64,000 nt of DNA from Pseudomonas nunensis. Its GTDB lineage: Bacteria > Pseudomonadota > Gammaproteobacteria > Pseudomonadales > Pseudomonadaceae. Below the pieces are notes generated by a model, which saw only the letters and a list, made by a program, of their open reading frames with translations, made no database searches and was not told the DNA's origin. Shown here in pieces: positions 44,378 to 53,868 of this stretch (its first letter is position 1; the number at the start of each line of letters is the position of its first letter). Made by a program: the position numbers and the translations under genes. Where the stretch lies: NCBI RefSeq assembly GCF_024296925.1, contig NZ_CP101125.1:250501-314500 (forward strand), given 5' to 3'.

Positions 44378-44752
44378 ATGAAAGCCTTATGGAAAGGTTT
44401 CTCCAGTTACGCGGCGGTCGGGTTGGCCAACGCAATTATTCATTGGCAGATATTTTTCGTTCTCACCGCCGCCGCGGAGCTCAGTCAGGCCACCAGCAAC
44501 TTTGCGGCGTTTTGCGTGGCCGCGTCGTTTTCCTTCTATGTGAATGCGCTTTACACCTTTGATGCCGAAGTCTCAGTAACCGGGTATCTGCTGTTCATCG
44601 CTGTCATGGGCATCCTGAGCTACGGCATCGGGCGCATAGGCGATACATGGCTGCTTCATGGCCTGGTGACGGTGACAACGTTTTCATTGTTGAGCCTGGT
44701 GTGCGGGTTTTTCTTTTCGAGGTTTGTGCTGTTTCGTGAGCGCCAGGCATGA
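44378..44752 (+). CDS. GtrA family membrane protein (putative glycolipid flippase)
   Basis: A 124-residue protein with four hydrophobic helices. It follows the GtrA pattern: FSSYAAVGLANAIIHWQIFF, then ATSNFAAFCVAASFSFYVNALYTF, and the basic end FFFSRFVLFRERQA. GtrA is proposed to flip bactoprenyl-glucose to the periplasm for a GtrII-type transferase. Starts at 44360 (ATG) and 44354 (GTG) are also possible; 44378 gives the usual length. Confidence 0.85.
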   Translation: MKALWKGFSSYAAVGLANAIIHWQIFFVLTAAAELSQATSNFAAFCVAASFSFYVNALYTFDAEVSVTGYLLFIAVMGILSYGIGRIGDTWLLHGLVTVTTFSLLSLVCGFFFSRFVLFRERQA

Positions 44753-44804
44753 GTCGGTTCCAGCCAATCGGCGGGTGTCCGTGCGGCTGGCGCCCAAACA
44801 TTCT

Positions 44805-46424
44805 TTATGCCGCCGCTATCTCACCCGGCTCAAAACTATCCGCCCGCGCCATCTGCCACATCCGCGAATAAAACTCGCCGTTCACTTCCCCGGTCAACAA
44901 CTCCCCCGGCTTCAAGAACACATGCAACTGCGAGAACAACTTGATCTCGGTCGCCGACATGCGCCGTACCAGATGCTTGGCCGACAATTGCGAAGGATGA
45001 TCCAACCCGGCAGCGGCCAGCATTTCGGCCAAAGCCTTCAAGGTATTGCGATGGAAGTTGAACACGCGCTGAGCCTTGTCCGGCACCACCAGCGCACGCT
45101 GGCGCAAGACGTCCTGGGTCGCAACGCCGGTCGGGCATTTGTTGGTGTGGCAGCTTTGCGACTGGATGCAGCCGATCGCGAACATGAAGCCGCGCGCCGA
45201 GTTGGCCCAGTCGGCGCCGATGGCCAGTACGCTGGCTATGTCGAAGGCGCTGACAATTTTGCCGCTGGCGCCGAGTTTGATCTTGTCGCGCAGGTTCAGG
45301 CCGACCAGGGTGTTGTGCACGAACAGCAAGCCTTCGCGCATCGGCACGCCGATGTGGTCGGTGAATTCCACGGGCGCCGCGCCGGTCCCGCCTTCCTTGC
45401 CGTCGACAACGATGAAGTCCGGGAGGATGCCGGTTTCCAGCATGGCCTTGGCGATGCCCATGAATTCCCATGGGTGACCGAGGCAGAACTTGAAGCCCAC
45501 CGGTTTGCCGCCGGACAGTTCGCGCAGTTGCTGGATGAACTGCATCAGTTCGATCGGTGTGGAAAACGCGCTGTGGCGTGACGGCGAGATGCAGTCTTCG
45601 CCCATCATGATGCCGCGGGTTTCGGCGATTTCCTTGGTGACCTTGTGCTTGGGCAAAATCCCGCCGTGGCCCGGTTTTGCGCCCTGACTCATCTTGATTT
45701 CGATCATCCGCACTTGCGGCGTCTGCGCCTGGGCGGCGAAGCGTTCCGGGTCGAAACGGCCGTCGGCGGTGCGGCAACCGAAGTAGCCGCTGCCAAGTTC
45801 CCAGGTCAGGTCGCCGCCGTTTTCCCGGTGATAGGCGCTGATGCTGCCTTCACCGGTGTCGTGGGCGAAATTGCCGAGCTTGGCGCCCTGGTTCAACGCG
45901 CGAATCGCGTTGGCGCTGAGCGAGCCGAAGCTCATGGCCGAGATGTTGAACACCGATGCCGAGTACGGCTGGGTGCACTGCGGGCCGCCGACCATGACGC
46001 GAAAACCGCTCGGGTCGCTCAACGGCGCCGGACGCATGGAGTGGCCGATGAATTCGAAGCCCGACTGATACACATCGATCAGCGTGCCGAACGGTTTATC
46101 GGCGCTTTCATTCTTGGCCCGGGAATAGACCAGCGAGCGCTGGGCCCGGGAGAAGGGCAGGGCGTCGCTGTCGGATTCGAGCAGGTACTGGCGGATTTCC
46201 GGGCGAATGCCTTCCACCAGATAACGAATGTTGCCGAGGATCGGGTAGTTGCGACGCACGGCGTGAGGGCTTTGCAGCAGGTCGAATATGCCGATCAGGC
46301 TGAGAATGCCGGTGACAGCGGTGATCGGCCAGAGCCAGTCGTGTTGCAGGAAGGGCAGGCTGGCGAGGGTGAATATCACGCAAGCGGCAAAGAAGGCGTA
46401 GCGGCTCAAGAGTGACAGGCTCAT
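44805..46424 (-). CDS. Membrane-anchored FMN-binding glutamate-synthase-family protein
   Basis: A 539-residue protein. Two hydrophobic helices at residues 5-50 would anchor it. The rest is the FMN/Fe-S domain of glutamate synthase: SAMSFGSLSANAIRALNQGA, GEGSISAYHRENGGDL, QGAKPGHGGILPKHKV, and the iron-sulfur segment CIQSQSCHTNKCPTGVATQD. The glutaminase domain of GltB is absent, so it is not a complete glutamate synthase. Such GltB2-like proteins are widespread in pseudomonads and have no settled function. It appears monocistronic. Confidence 0.87.
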   Translation of the reverse strand: MSLSLLSRYAFFAACVIFTLASLPFLQHDWLWPITAVTGILSLIGIFDLLQSPHAVRRNYPILGNIRYLVEGIRPEIRQYLLESDSDALPFSRAQRSLVYSRAKNESADKPFGTLIDVYQSGFEFIGHSMRPAPLSDPSGFRVMVGGPQCTQPYSASVFNISAMSFGSLSANAIRALNQGAKLGNFAHDTGEGSISAYHRENGGDLTWELGSGYFGCRTADGRFDPERFAAQAQTPQVRMIEIKMSQGAKPGHGGILPKHKVTKEIAETRGIMMGEDCISPSRHSAFSTPIELMQFIQQLRELSGGKPVGFKFCLGHPWEFMGIAKAMLETGILPDFIVVDGKEGGTGAAPVEFTDHIGVPMREGLLFVHNTLVGLNLRDKIKLGASGKIVSAFDIASVLAIGADWANSARGFMFAIGCIQSQSCHTNKCPTGVATQDVLRQRALVVPDKAQRVFNFHRNTLKALAEMLAAAGLDHPSQLSAKHLVRRMSATEIKLFSQLHVFLKPGELLTGEVNGEFYSRMWQMARADSFEPGEIAAA

Positions 46425-46489
46425 ACGGTTTCCTTGGGTTCGGACTCGGTTATGTGCAACACAGTGAACTGTGGGGACACTGATATCCC

Positions 46490-46579
46490 TGTAGGAGCGG
46501 GCTTGCTCGCGAAGAGGCCATCACATTCAACATTGATGTTGTCTGACACACCGCTTTCGCGAGCAAGCCCGCTCCCACA
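46490..46579. repeat. REP pair, GTAGGAGCGGGC class
   Basis: GTAGGAGCGGGCTTGCTCGC and inverted GCGAGCAAGCCCGCTCCCAC lie between the luxR-type gene and the glutamate-synthase-like gene. Confidence 0.88.
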
Positions 46580-46601
46580 GAAAAGCCCCCTCACTGGGCA
46601 G

Positions 46602-47402
46602 TCAGGCATTTTGTGCCTGGAGAAAAATTGAAAACAGCTCCTGCTGGGATTTGATCCCCAGTTTGCTGTACATGTGTTTCTTATGGACTTTCACGGTTTC
46701 TACGGAGATTTCCAGCTTACGGGCGATTTCTTTACTGGAGCAACCGCTGAGCATCAAGCGTCCGACATCCAGTTCCCGAGCGGTTAACTGCGCGCCTTTG
46801 AGTTGCTGCACCGACGCTTCCAGCTGGACCCGCCAATCAGGCTGCGGTGGGGCGGGGGCCAGGGCCACGACTTCGTTGATTTCATACGGCAGGCGCTGGC
46901 GCAACAGACCCAGGACCCACGGCTGGATCAGCGACAGCAAGGCGATCTGCTGGCCACTGAAACGCTGCTTGCTGCCCAGCGACAGGCACAGCGTGCGGTC
47001 GCCTTCGAGCTGGCAATTGAACTGGATTTCATCGGCCACCACATTCAGACGAAAGTAGCGCTGGTAATACTCGGTCAGCTCGAAGTGTTCGGGCGCAACT
47101 TCCGACAGGCGATAGAGCCCGGTGCGCGACTGTTCGCGGCAGGCGATGTAGAACGGGTCGAGCAGGTACAGACCGCGCAGGTAATCCTGGAACAACTGGT
47201 CGGGGCTGCCATCCTCGCCAGGGCATTCGGCGAACACCTGCGGGTGCTGGTCGGCGCTGAACAGCAGCACCACCCAGCTATCGAAATCCACGTATTGATC
47301 GAGCAACCGCACGAGCTGCGTCCAGAAATTCGGCTTGTCGAGGGCGTCGATCAGTTGCCCCACCGAGCGGTGCCAGGCGATGTCATCCAGCGAAAGTGTC
47401 AT
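46602..47402 (-). CDS. LuxR-family transcriptional regulator
   Basis: A 266-residue regulator. Residues 200-262 form the LuxR helix-turn-helix: LTARELDVGRLMLSGCSSKE, IARKLEISVETVKVHKKHMY, and SKLGIKSQQELF. The first 190 residues look like a sensing domain without a phospho-acceptor Asp or a clear autoinducer-binding signature. It is divergent from a nitrilase and an APC permease, so it most likely controls their uptake-and-hydrolysis pathway. The ligand is unknown. Confidence 0.87.
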   Translation of the reverse strand: MTLSLDDIAWHRSVGQLIDALDKPNFWTQLVRLLDQYVDFDSWVVLLFSADQHPQVFAECPGEDGSPDQLFQDYLRGLYLLDPFYIACREQSRTGLYRLSEVAPEHFELTEYYQRYFRLNVVADEIQFNCQLEGDRTLCLSLGSKQRFSGQQIALLSLIQPWVLGLLRQRLPYEINEVVALAPAPPQPDWRVQLEASVQQLKGAQLTARELDVGRLMLSGCSSKEIARKLEISVETVKVHKKHMYSKLGIKSQQELFSIFLQAQNA

Positions 47403-47529
47403 GCGTCTACCCCTATCGGGTTACCCCGGCCGCGTAATTCCCTGGCCGGTTGCTTGCTGCGCATACTGGCGCACAGACACCGACCGGGCAATCTTTCTGC
47501 AACCCCGGCGCACATAACAAGGAATACCC

Positions 47530-48351
47530 ATGAAGGTCGAACTCGCCCAATTGGCGGGCCGTGACAACGACACGGCTTACAACCTCGAACGCGCCCTGGC
47601 CGCGATTGCCGCCAGCGCCGCCGATACGCAACTGATCATGTTCCCGGAAGGCCACTTGATGGGCTTCCCCTCGGAAGAATCCGTGGCCCAGGTCGCCGAG
47701 CCGCTGGACGGCCCGACCGTCAGCGCGGTGATCGCCGCCGCCCGTGCACGCAATATCGCCGTGGTGGTCGGCATGGCCGAGAACGACAACGGTCGTTTCT
47801 ACAACACCACGCTGCTGATTACCCCTGAAGGCATTGCCCTGCGCTATCGCAAGACGCATTTGTGGGCGTCGGATCGCGGGGTCTACGAGCCCGGCGACCG
47901 TTATGCCACGTGCCTGTGGAACGGGGTGCGGGTCGGTCTGTTGATTTGCTACGACATCGAATTCCCCGAGACTGCCCGCGCCCTGGCGCAACTGGGCGCC
48001 GAAGTGCTGATCGTCACCAACGGCAACATGGACCCGTACGGCCCGACCCACCGCACCGCGATCATGGCCCGCGCCCAGGAAAACCAGGCGTTCGCGCTGA
48101 TGGTCAACCGGGTGGAAGCGGGCGATGGCGGCTTGTTGTTTGCTGGCGGCAGTGCGCTGGTGGATCCGCTGGGCACTCTGCTGTTCGAAGCCGGGCGCGA
48201 GGAGGGGCAGTTCGCGGTTGAGCTGGACCTGAATCAGCTGGCGGCAGCGCGGCAGGATTATCGGTACCTGGATGACCAGCGGCTGAAGTTGCCGGGGGAG
48301 ATTGTTGAGCATGCCAATGGACTGCGGGAGTTACTGATTCCCAGGAACTGA
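47530..48351 (+). CDS. Carbon-nitrogen hydrolase (nitrilase superfamily)
   Basis: A 273-residue cytoplasmic amidohydrolase with the full triad: Glu40 in MFPEGHL, Lys108 in YRKTHLW, and Cys140 in LICYDIEFPE. Family members hydrolyse amides such as N-carbamoylputrescine, omega-amides or aliphatic amides. The start ATG has AAGGAA upstream. It faces a LuxR regulator and is followed by an APC permease about 210 bp downstream, past a REP pair; uptake and degradation of an amine or amide is inferred. The exact substrate cannot be read from sequence. Confidence 0.87.
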   Translation: MKVELAQLAGRDNDTAYNLERALAAIAASAADTQLIMFPEGHLMGFPSEESVAQVAEPLDGPTVSAVIAAARARNIAVVVGMAENDNGRFYNTTLLITPEGIALRYRKTHLWASDRGVYEPGDRYATCLWNGVRVGLLICYDIEFPETARALAQLGAEVLIVTNGNMDPYGPTHRTAIMARAQENQAFALMVNRVEAGDGGLLFAGGSALVDPLGTLLFEAGREEGQFAVELDLNQLAAARQDYRYLDDQRLKLPGEIVEHANGLRELLIPRN

Positions 48352-48374
48352 TCCGGTTTTTGTGTCGATCGGGC

Positions 48375-48452
48375 TGGCGCCTTCGCGAGCAAGCCCGCTC
48401 CCACATTTGAAATGCATTCCCCTGTGGGAGCGGGCTTGCTCGCGAAGAGGCC
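48375..48452. repeat. REP pair, inverted arrangement
   Basis: Here the CGCCTTCGCGAGCAAGCCCG copy comes first and GTGGGAGCGGGCTTGCTCGC second, 18 bp apart. This is the reverse order of most pairs in the window. Confidence 0.87.
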
Positions 48453-48561
48453 CTCCCAGACGACACACCTGTTTCGATCGACCAAGAACAACAACGCAAC
48501 ACCCGTAATTTGCGCCGAACTCGGCTCTGCCATAAATCTAATAAATTCGGAGTAGTCGCTC

Positions 48562-49887
48562 ATGGCTCGTTTACAACGCACCCTGTCATTGGGTTCGGTG
48601 GTGCTGTTCGGCATCGCCTACATGACGCCGATCATTGTGCTCGGCACCTTTGGCATCCTCGCTCAATCCACCGCCGGCATGGTCCCGGCCGCTTACCTGG
48701 CGGCGCTGGTGGCGATGTTCTTCACCGCCATGAGCTACGGGCGCATGGCCGCCGCGTTCCCGGTCGCCGGTTCGGCCTACAGCTATGTGCGCAAAGCCAT
48801 CAGCCCAAAACTCGGGTTCATCGCCGGTTGGGCAGTGCTGCTCGACTACCTGTTCCTGCCGATGGCGATCTGGCTGATCGGCGCGGCCTACCTCAACTCC
48901 GCCTTCCCGGCGGTGCCGCAGTGGATCTGGGTGCTGGCGTTCATCGGCATCACCAGTGCGATCAACATCGTCGGCCTGAAACTGGCCAACGGCATCAACG
49001 CCTTGCTGATGCTCGTGCAGTTCCTGGTGCTGATCGCCTTCGTCGCGCTGTGCATCCACTACATCGGTGGCGACGCGAGCACGCCGCTGTGGACGGTCAA
49101 ACCGTTCTTTAACGGCGACATGCAAATGCCGCTGATCATGAGCGGCGCGGCCATCGCCTGTTACTCGTTCCTTGGCTTCGACGCGGTCAGCACCCTGACC
49201 GAAGAAACCCGCGACCCGCGCCGCACCATTCCACGGGCGATCATGCTGATCACCCTGATCGGTGGATTGATTTTCGTCGGCGTGTCGTACTTCGTGCAGA
49301 TTGCGCATCCGTCGTTCCAGTTCGACAACGTCGACTCGGCGGCCTACGAAATTGCGCGCAACATCGGCGGTGATCTATTTGTGTCGATCTTCCTGATCGG
49401 GCTGATCGTCGGCCAGTTCGCTTCGGGCCTGTCGGCCCAGGCCAGCGGTTCGCGGTTACTGTTCGCCATGGGCCGCGACGGCGTGTTGCCGAAGTCGTTC
49501 TTCGGCACCTTGCATGAGAAATTCGGCACGCCGGTCAACAGCATCCTGCTGTGCGCGGTGGTGGCTTTGCTAGCGCTGAAACTCGACGTGACCACCTCGA
49601 CTTCGTTCATCAACTTCGGCGCCTTCCTGGCCTTCAGCCTGGTGAACCTGTCGGTGATCTTTCATTACTGGATCGCCGGCGAGAAGAAAGGCCCGCGTGA
49701 ACTGGTGCTGTTTCTGGTGTTCCCGTTCATTGGCCTGGCGGCGGATCTGTGGCTGATGGTCAGCCTCGATCACCTGGCGATTTACCTGGGCCTGAGCTGG
49801 CTGGCGATTGGCGTGGTGTACCTGGCGATACTGACCGGCGGATTCCGTCGTCAGCCGCCGGAGATGGATTTCCAGGAAGCCACCTAA
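48562..49887 (+). CDS. APC-family permease (PuuP-like)
   Basis: A 441-residue inner-membrane transporter with twelve helices. The N-terminal motif LGSVVLFGIAYMTPIIVLGT, the segment FPVAGSAYSYVRKAISPKLG, and the loop LTEETRDPRRTIPRAIM are typical of APC transporters and resemble putrescine importers such as PuuP. The ATG follows a weak ribosome site. It lies downstream of a nitrilase and probably imports its substrate or a related amine. The substrate is inferred, not demonstrated. Confidence 0.83.
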   Translation: MARLQRTLSLGSVVLFGIAYMTPIIVLGTFGILAQSTAGMVPAAYLAALVAMFFTAMSYGRMAAAFPVAGSAYSYVRKAISPKLGFIAGWAVLLDYLFLPMAIWLIGAAYLNSAFPAVPQWIWVLAFIGITSAINIVGLKLANGINALLMLVQFLVLIAFVALCIHYIGGDASTPLWTVKPFFNGDMQMPLIMSGAAIACYSFLGFDAVSTLTEETRDPRRTIPRAIMLITLIGGLIFVGVSYFVQIAHPSFQFDNVDSAAYEIARNIGGDLFVSIFLIGLIVGQFASGLSAQASGSRLLFAMGRDGVLPKSFFGTLHEKFGTPVNSILLCAVVALLALKLDVTTSTSFINFGAFLAFSLVNLSVIFHYWIAGEKKGPRELVLFLVFPFIGLAADLWLMVSLDHLAIYLGLSWLAIGVVYLAILTGGFRRQPPEMDFQEAT

Positions 49888-49900
49888 CCTCGCATAACCC

Positions 49901-49992
49901 TGTAGGAGCGAAGCTTGCTCGCGAAGGCGGTGTGTAAGTCACTAATAATGGCGACTGACACACCGCTTTCGCGAGCAAGCTTCGCTCCTACA
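49901..49992. repeat. REP pair, GTAGGAGCGAAGC class
   Basis: TGTAGGAGCGAAGCTTGCTC and a perfect inverted partner lie between the convergent permease and DUF4234 genes. Confidence 0.88.
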
Positions 49993-49998
49993 GGTGTT

Positions 49999-50469
49999 TC
50001 AGGCTTGAGTGGTTTTTTCGACCGACTGCATTTTTTCGTGGCTTTTTTGTTTGGCATTGGGCAAGTCGTTGATGCAGTAATTGACGTAATAAATCGTAAA
50101 AAGCAGGGTGTATACCCCCTTCATTCGCAACTCGAACTTATGTTCCATCAGCGTGTAGGCACGCAACGCGTTGCGTGCGCGAAATGCCCAGACAATCCCA
50201 AGGATGGTCGAAGTGAGCAGCATCATCCCACCTAATGGCACTACGTACGGATTTGCCGAGTTCAGGAAAAGGCCCCCCAGTCCCATCAACGCCAGGTAGC
50301 AGATGAAATACCGGGAACTCATGGTTTTGATCTTGGTGACCTCCTCCAGAAAAGCGTTGGTTTTATACATCCAGACAATGCAGTAAAGGCTGGACGTAAT
50401 CAGGCCCAACAGGAAGAGGTGAAGGGTTTTAAGGTTGTTTCTGTCTTTAAGTGCGGAGATGTCGGACAT
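49999..50469 (-). CDS. DUF4234-like small membrane protein
   Basis: A 156-residue protein with four hydrophobic helices and a basic, Gln/Lys-rich tail. LHLFLLGLITSSLYCIVWMYKTNAFL resembles the DUF4234 family, as does GIVWAFRARNALRAYTLMEH. No function is known. Its base composition is clearly less GC-rich than that of neighbouring genes, which may mean recent acquisition. It stands alone, with no operon partner. Confidence 0.65.
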   Translation of the reverse strand: MSDISALKDRNNLKTLHLFLLGLITSSLYCIVWMYKTNAFLEEVTKIKTMSSRYFICYLALMGLGGLFLNSANPYVVPLGGMMLLTSTILGIVWAFRARNALRAYTLMEHKFELRMKGVYTLLFTIYYVNYCINDLPNAKQKSHEKMQSVEKTTQA

Positions 50470-50653
50470 GCCGGTTTTCCAATAGAGGTTAAGTTATATG
50501 GCCACCGCAGACTGCGGTGCCACGCAAACTATCAAACCCCTGCGTAGGACATTTCCGTAACTGTAAGCGGTTAATTCTTCTTATTACTCTTCGCCGTTCC
50601 CCCGGAGCTGGAGTTCCAAGGTTCCACACAGTGATGCCCTTACCAGTGGCGGT

Positions 50654-52060
50654 TCAACTCGCCAACTTGGTCTGATGCACTGGCAACTCAACCCTGAACG
50701 TAGTACCGGTCCCGACGACGCTGCGCACCGAAATATCCCCGTGATGTTTTTTCACGATCCCGTATGACAGTGACAACCCCAACCCCGTGCCTTGGCCAAT
50801 CGGTTTGGTGGTGAAGAACGGGTCGAAGATTTTCTGCAACGTCTGCGGCTCAATGCCCGAGCCCGTGTCCGCCACCTCGATCCACACTGTCTCGCCCTCA
50901 AGCCCAGTGCTCAACGTGATGGTGCCGCGTTCCGTGCCGATGGCCTGGGAGGCGTTGACGATCAGGTTCATGATCACCTGGTTGATTTGCGAGGGCAGGC
51001 ATTCGATTTCCGGCAGCACCTGATATTGCTTCACCACATCGGCCTTGTACTTGAGTTCGTTGGCGACGATGTTCAGGGTCGATTCGATGCCCTGTTGCAG
51101 ATTGGCCCACTGCCATTCCTGGTTGGAATCCACCCGGGAGAAGTCTTTCAAGTCCTTGACGATCTGCCCGACGCGGTTGATGCCGTCCTTGGACTCCTTG
51201 ATCAGCAGCGGAATGTCCTCGCGCAGGAATTCCAGCTCGACTCGCTCGCGCAGCACATTCAGCCGGTCGATCACCTCGGGTGAGGTAATCGACGCTTCGG
51301 CGCCCCGATAGGCGTCGAGCATTTCCTGCAACTGCTTGAAGTAGCCGTCGAGGCAGCCGAGGTTGGAGGAAATGAACCCGATGGGGTTATTGATTTCATG
51401 GGCGACACCCGCCGCCAGTTGCCCCAGCGATGCGAGTTTCTCCGACTGCACCAATTGCGATTCAAGCTGTTTGCGCTCGTCGATTTCCCGTTGCAGCTCG
51501 ACGCTGGCTTCCTTGAACTGCCGGGTCCGGCGTTCGACCATTTGCCCCAGATGATCCACCTGCACACTGGCCCGCTCGGTCATGTCCCATTTGGTCAGCA
51601 GGGTATTGGCCATCTGCTGGACTTCGATGTTGTCGAACGGTTTTTTCAGGATCAGCAACCGGTCGTGGGCCTGCAAACGGTCCAGCAGTTCATCCCACGA
51701 ATAATCGGAGTAAGCGGTACACACCACCACTTGCAGGCGCGGGTCTTCCTGCCAGAGGTGTTCGATGGTCTGCGCGCCGTCCCAACCGTCGGGCATGCGC
51801 ATGTCGACGAAGGCCATGGCGTAAGGGCGCTGTTCTTTCATGGCGAATTTGAGTTTGCCCAGGCCTTCCTGACCGCCGAACGCCGAGTCCAGTTCGAACA
51901 GTGCGCTGGCGGATTTCGCTTCAGCGCCGAACAGCGCGGCTTCCATCTCGTCCAGTTCCACGTGTTGCGGCGGTGCAGGGGTGAGGATCTTGCGGAAATC
52001 CACGTGAATGGAGGGCGTGTCATCGATCAACAAAATGCGTCGATTCGAAGGGTTGCTCAT
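50654..52060 (-). CDS. Receiver-histidine kinase hybrid (soluble)
   Basis: A 468-residue cytoplasmic protein. Residues 1-150 are a receiver domain ([14 protein letters not shown], phospho-acceptor Asp86 in MAFVDMRMP, Lys in ILKKPFD). A coiled coil covers about 165-205. Then comes the HisKA box GVAHEINNP (His221), and the ATPase domain has N ([11 protein letters not shown]), G1 ([10 protein letters not shown]) and G2 ([10 protein letters not shown]) boxes. It overlaps the upstream kinase gene by four bases. With no sensor domain of its own, it likely acts as a phospho-relay output of the neighbouring membrane kinase. Its receiver closely resembles those of the two GGDEF-EAL genes nearby. Confidence 0.9.
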   Translation of the reverse strand: MSNPSNRRILLIDDTPSIHVDFRKILTPAPPQHVELDEMEAALFGAEAKSASALFELDSAFGGQEGLGKLKFAMKEQRPYAMAFVDMRMPDGWDGAQTIEHLWQEDPRLQVVVCTAYSDYSWDELLDRLQAHDRLLILKKPFDNIEVQQMANTLLTKWDMTERASVQVDHLGQMVERRTRQFKEASVELQREIDERKQLESQLVQSEKLASLGQLAAGVAHEINNPIGFISSNLGCLDGYFKQLQEMLDAYRGAEASITSPEVIDRLNVLRERVELEFLREDIPLLIKESKDGINRVGQIVKDLKDFSRVDSNQEWQWANLQQGIESTLNIVANELKYKADVVKQYQVLPEIECLPSQINQVIMNLIVNASQAIGTERGTITLSTGLEGETVWIEVADTGSGIEPQTLQKIFDPFFTTKPIGQGTGLGLSLSYGIVKKHHGDISVRSVVGTGTTFRVELPVHQTKLAS

Positions 52061-53868
52061 GCGTCACCTGCTACGGTTTTCAGGGGGATCTGCAACGTGA
52101 ATAGTGCACCTTTGCCCGGTCCGTCGCTGTGGGCGGTGAGGTGGCCGTTCATCTCGATGGCGGCCAGGGCGCAGCTGTGCAGGCCGAAACCGTGGCCTTC
52201 CTTGCGGGTGGTAAAACCGTGGGCAAAGATTCGCGTCATGTTTTCCGCGGGGATGCCTTCACCGTCATCCTTGACGCTGACTTGCAGAATGCTCTCGTCG
52301 ACGATTTTCACTCCGAGGGTCATCTGGCGTGGACGGTCGCTGAGATCGGACATGGCGTATTTGGCGTTGCTGATCAGGTTGATCAGGATCAGCAGCAAGC
52401 GGTGCTTATCGCCCATGACCCGAGGTACTTCGGTGTACTCCTTGACCACCGTGACATGGTGCCGGGTCAGGGCGCCGGAGTTCATGCGCAGGGCGTCCTC
52501 CAGCAGTTCGCTGATCTGCACCGGCTCCATCAGGCTGTTGGCGCCTGCGTAGGATTGCTGGGTCGCGACGATGTCCTTGATGTGGTCCACGCTTTTGGTC
52601 AGTTGCGCCAGTTCGTCGGTCATGCCCTGTTGTTCGAGAGCGATGGCGTCCACCAGTTGATTGAGGTAGCCGGGCAGCAATTTGCCTTTGGGGTCGTCGC
52701 TCAGAAAACTGCCCAGGTCCGCAGGATGTTCGTTGATCAACTGCATCGCCTTGCCCAGCCCCAAGGCTTTGCTGCCGCGCAGTTTGCGGGTCACCAGATC
52801 GGCGGAGATGTTCACGCTGTTGAGCACGTTGCCGACGTTGTGCAACACGTTGGTGGCGATCTCGGCCATGCCGGCCTGGCGTGCCGTGTCGAGCAGTTCG
52901 CTCTGGGTGTCCTTGAGTTCCCGGGTGCGTTCTTCGACCCGCAGCTCCAGGTCATCATTGGCGGTTTGCAGCGCTTTGTTGACGCGACTGATCTCGGTGA
53001 AGCTGCGCATCAACCGGATCGCCAGGTACACCAGCACCAGGACCAGCAGCACGGAAAACACCAGCATGTAGAAATGGTAGCGCTGATAAATCGCGTCGGA
53101 CTGCTGCTGATCCTGGTTCAGCAGGCTGGTGATGTCGTCCAGGCGCTGGGCCACCGGGATGGCTTCAATGTTTTCCAGCAGGCGATTGACGATCGGTTGC
53201 TCGCGCAGGATCAGCGCAATGTGGTTGCTCAGGATATCGATGGGGCTATGGAACGCCTCCGGCAGCCGGGTTTTATTGACCCCCATTTTGTTCAGGCCCA
53301 CCAGGATGTCGGCAGCCTTGTCATCCGAGGTGACCTGGGCGAATTCCAGGGCGCTGAGCAGCAAGTCGTAGGTGTCGGTGGCGATGTTCTGCAGTTGTTG
53401 CTGGTCGCCACCTTCCACTTCGGTCAGGGGTTGCTGGATGTCGTCCTCGGCGGTGGGCAAGAACGCCAGTGAGTTGCGCAGCACCGCGTTGTGGGACTTG
53501 AACTGTTCCACCAGGCGGGTCTTTTCCTGGAAAGCGGCGAGGTACGCGTCATGACTGGTGTTCCAGGCGGGTGAGTCGTTGCGGCCGTGGTTCGATTCCA
53601 TGCTGTCGAACCGCTGCCACAGCTCGGTCATTTCGGTGAGGGGCGAGACCAGCGGATCGTAGTTGTGACTGATCGCGACCCGGGCCTTGAGAATCTCGGT
53701 TTCCCACTGCGCGTTGAGTTGTTTCATCCGCGCAATCAAGTCCCGGGATTCGGTGTAGGTCGCGGTCTGGTCGGAGCTGGATTTGAGGTACAGGAACAGC
53801 AGGATCGAGGCCAGGGCGAGGGCCACCAGGCTGAGCAGCGCCAGGCTGCGACGTCGGGACATTTTCAT
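52057..53868 (-). CDS. Membrane histidine kinase
   Basis: A 603-residue sensor kinase. Transmembrane helices at about 10-30 (ALLSLVALALASILLFLYL) and 255-280 (FYMLVFSVLLVLVLVYLAI) enclose a helical periplasmic domain of about 225 residues. A coiled coil follows, with the phospho-acceptor in VLHNVGNVLNSVN (His343). The ATPase boxes are LINLISNAKYAM, DDGEGIPAENM, and GHGFGLHSCAL. The HNVGNVLNS box is the variant form found in many Pseudomonas hybrid systems. The ATG at 53868 overlaps the cytochrome c peroxidase stop by four bases, so kinase and peroxidase are translated together. Confidence 0.88.
   Translation of the reverse strand: MKMSRRRSLALLSLVALALASILLFLYLKSSSDQTATYTESRDLIARMKQLNAQWETEILKARVAISHNYDPLVSPLTEMTELWQRFDSMESNHGRNDSPAWNTSHDAYLAAFQEKTRLVEQFKSHNAVLRNSLAFLPTAEDDIQQPLTEVEGGDQQQLQNIATDTYDLLLSALEFAQVTSDDKAADILVGLNKMGVNKTRLPEAFHSPIDILSNHIALILREQPIVNRLLENIEAIPVAQRLDDITSLLNQDQQQSDAIYQRYHFYMLVFSVLLVLVLVYLAIRLMRSFTEISRVNKALQTANDDLELRVEERTRELKDTQSELLDTARQAGMAEIATNVLHNVGNVLNSVNISADLVTRKLRGSKALGLGKAMQLINEHPADLGSFLSDDPKGKLLPGYLNQLVDAIALEQQGMTDELAQLTKSVDHIKDIVATQQSYAGANSLMEPVQISELLEDALRMNSGALTRHHVTVVKEYTEVPRVMGDKHRLLLILINLISNAKYAMSDLSDRPRQMTLGVKIVDESILQVSVKDDGEGIPAENMTRIFAHGFTTRKEGHGFGLHSCALAAIEMNGHLTAHSDGPGKGALFTLQIPLKTVAGDA

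Noticed and set aside
50500..50522. Hairpin CACCGCA-GAC-TGCGGTG upstream of the DUF4234 gene
   Set aside because: A short 7-bp stem with no T run; not convincing as terminator or operator.
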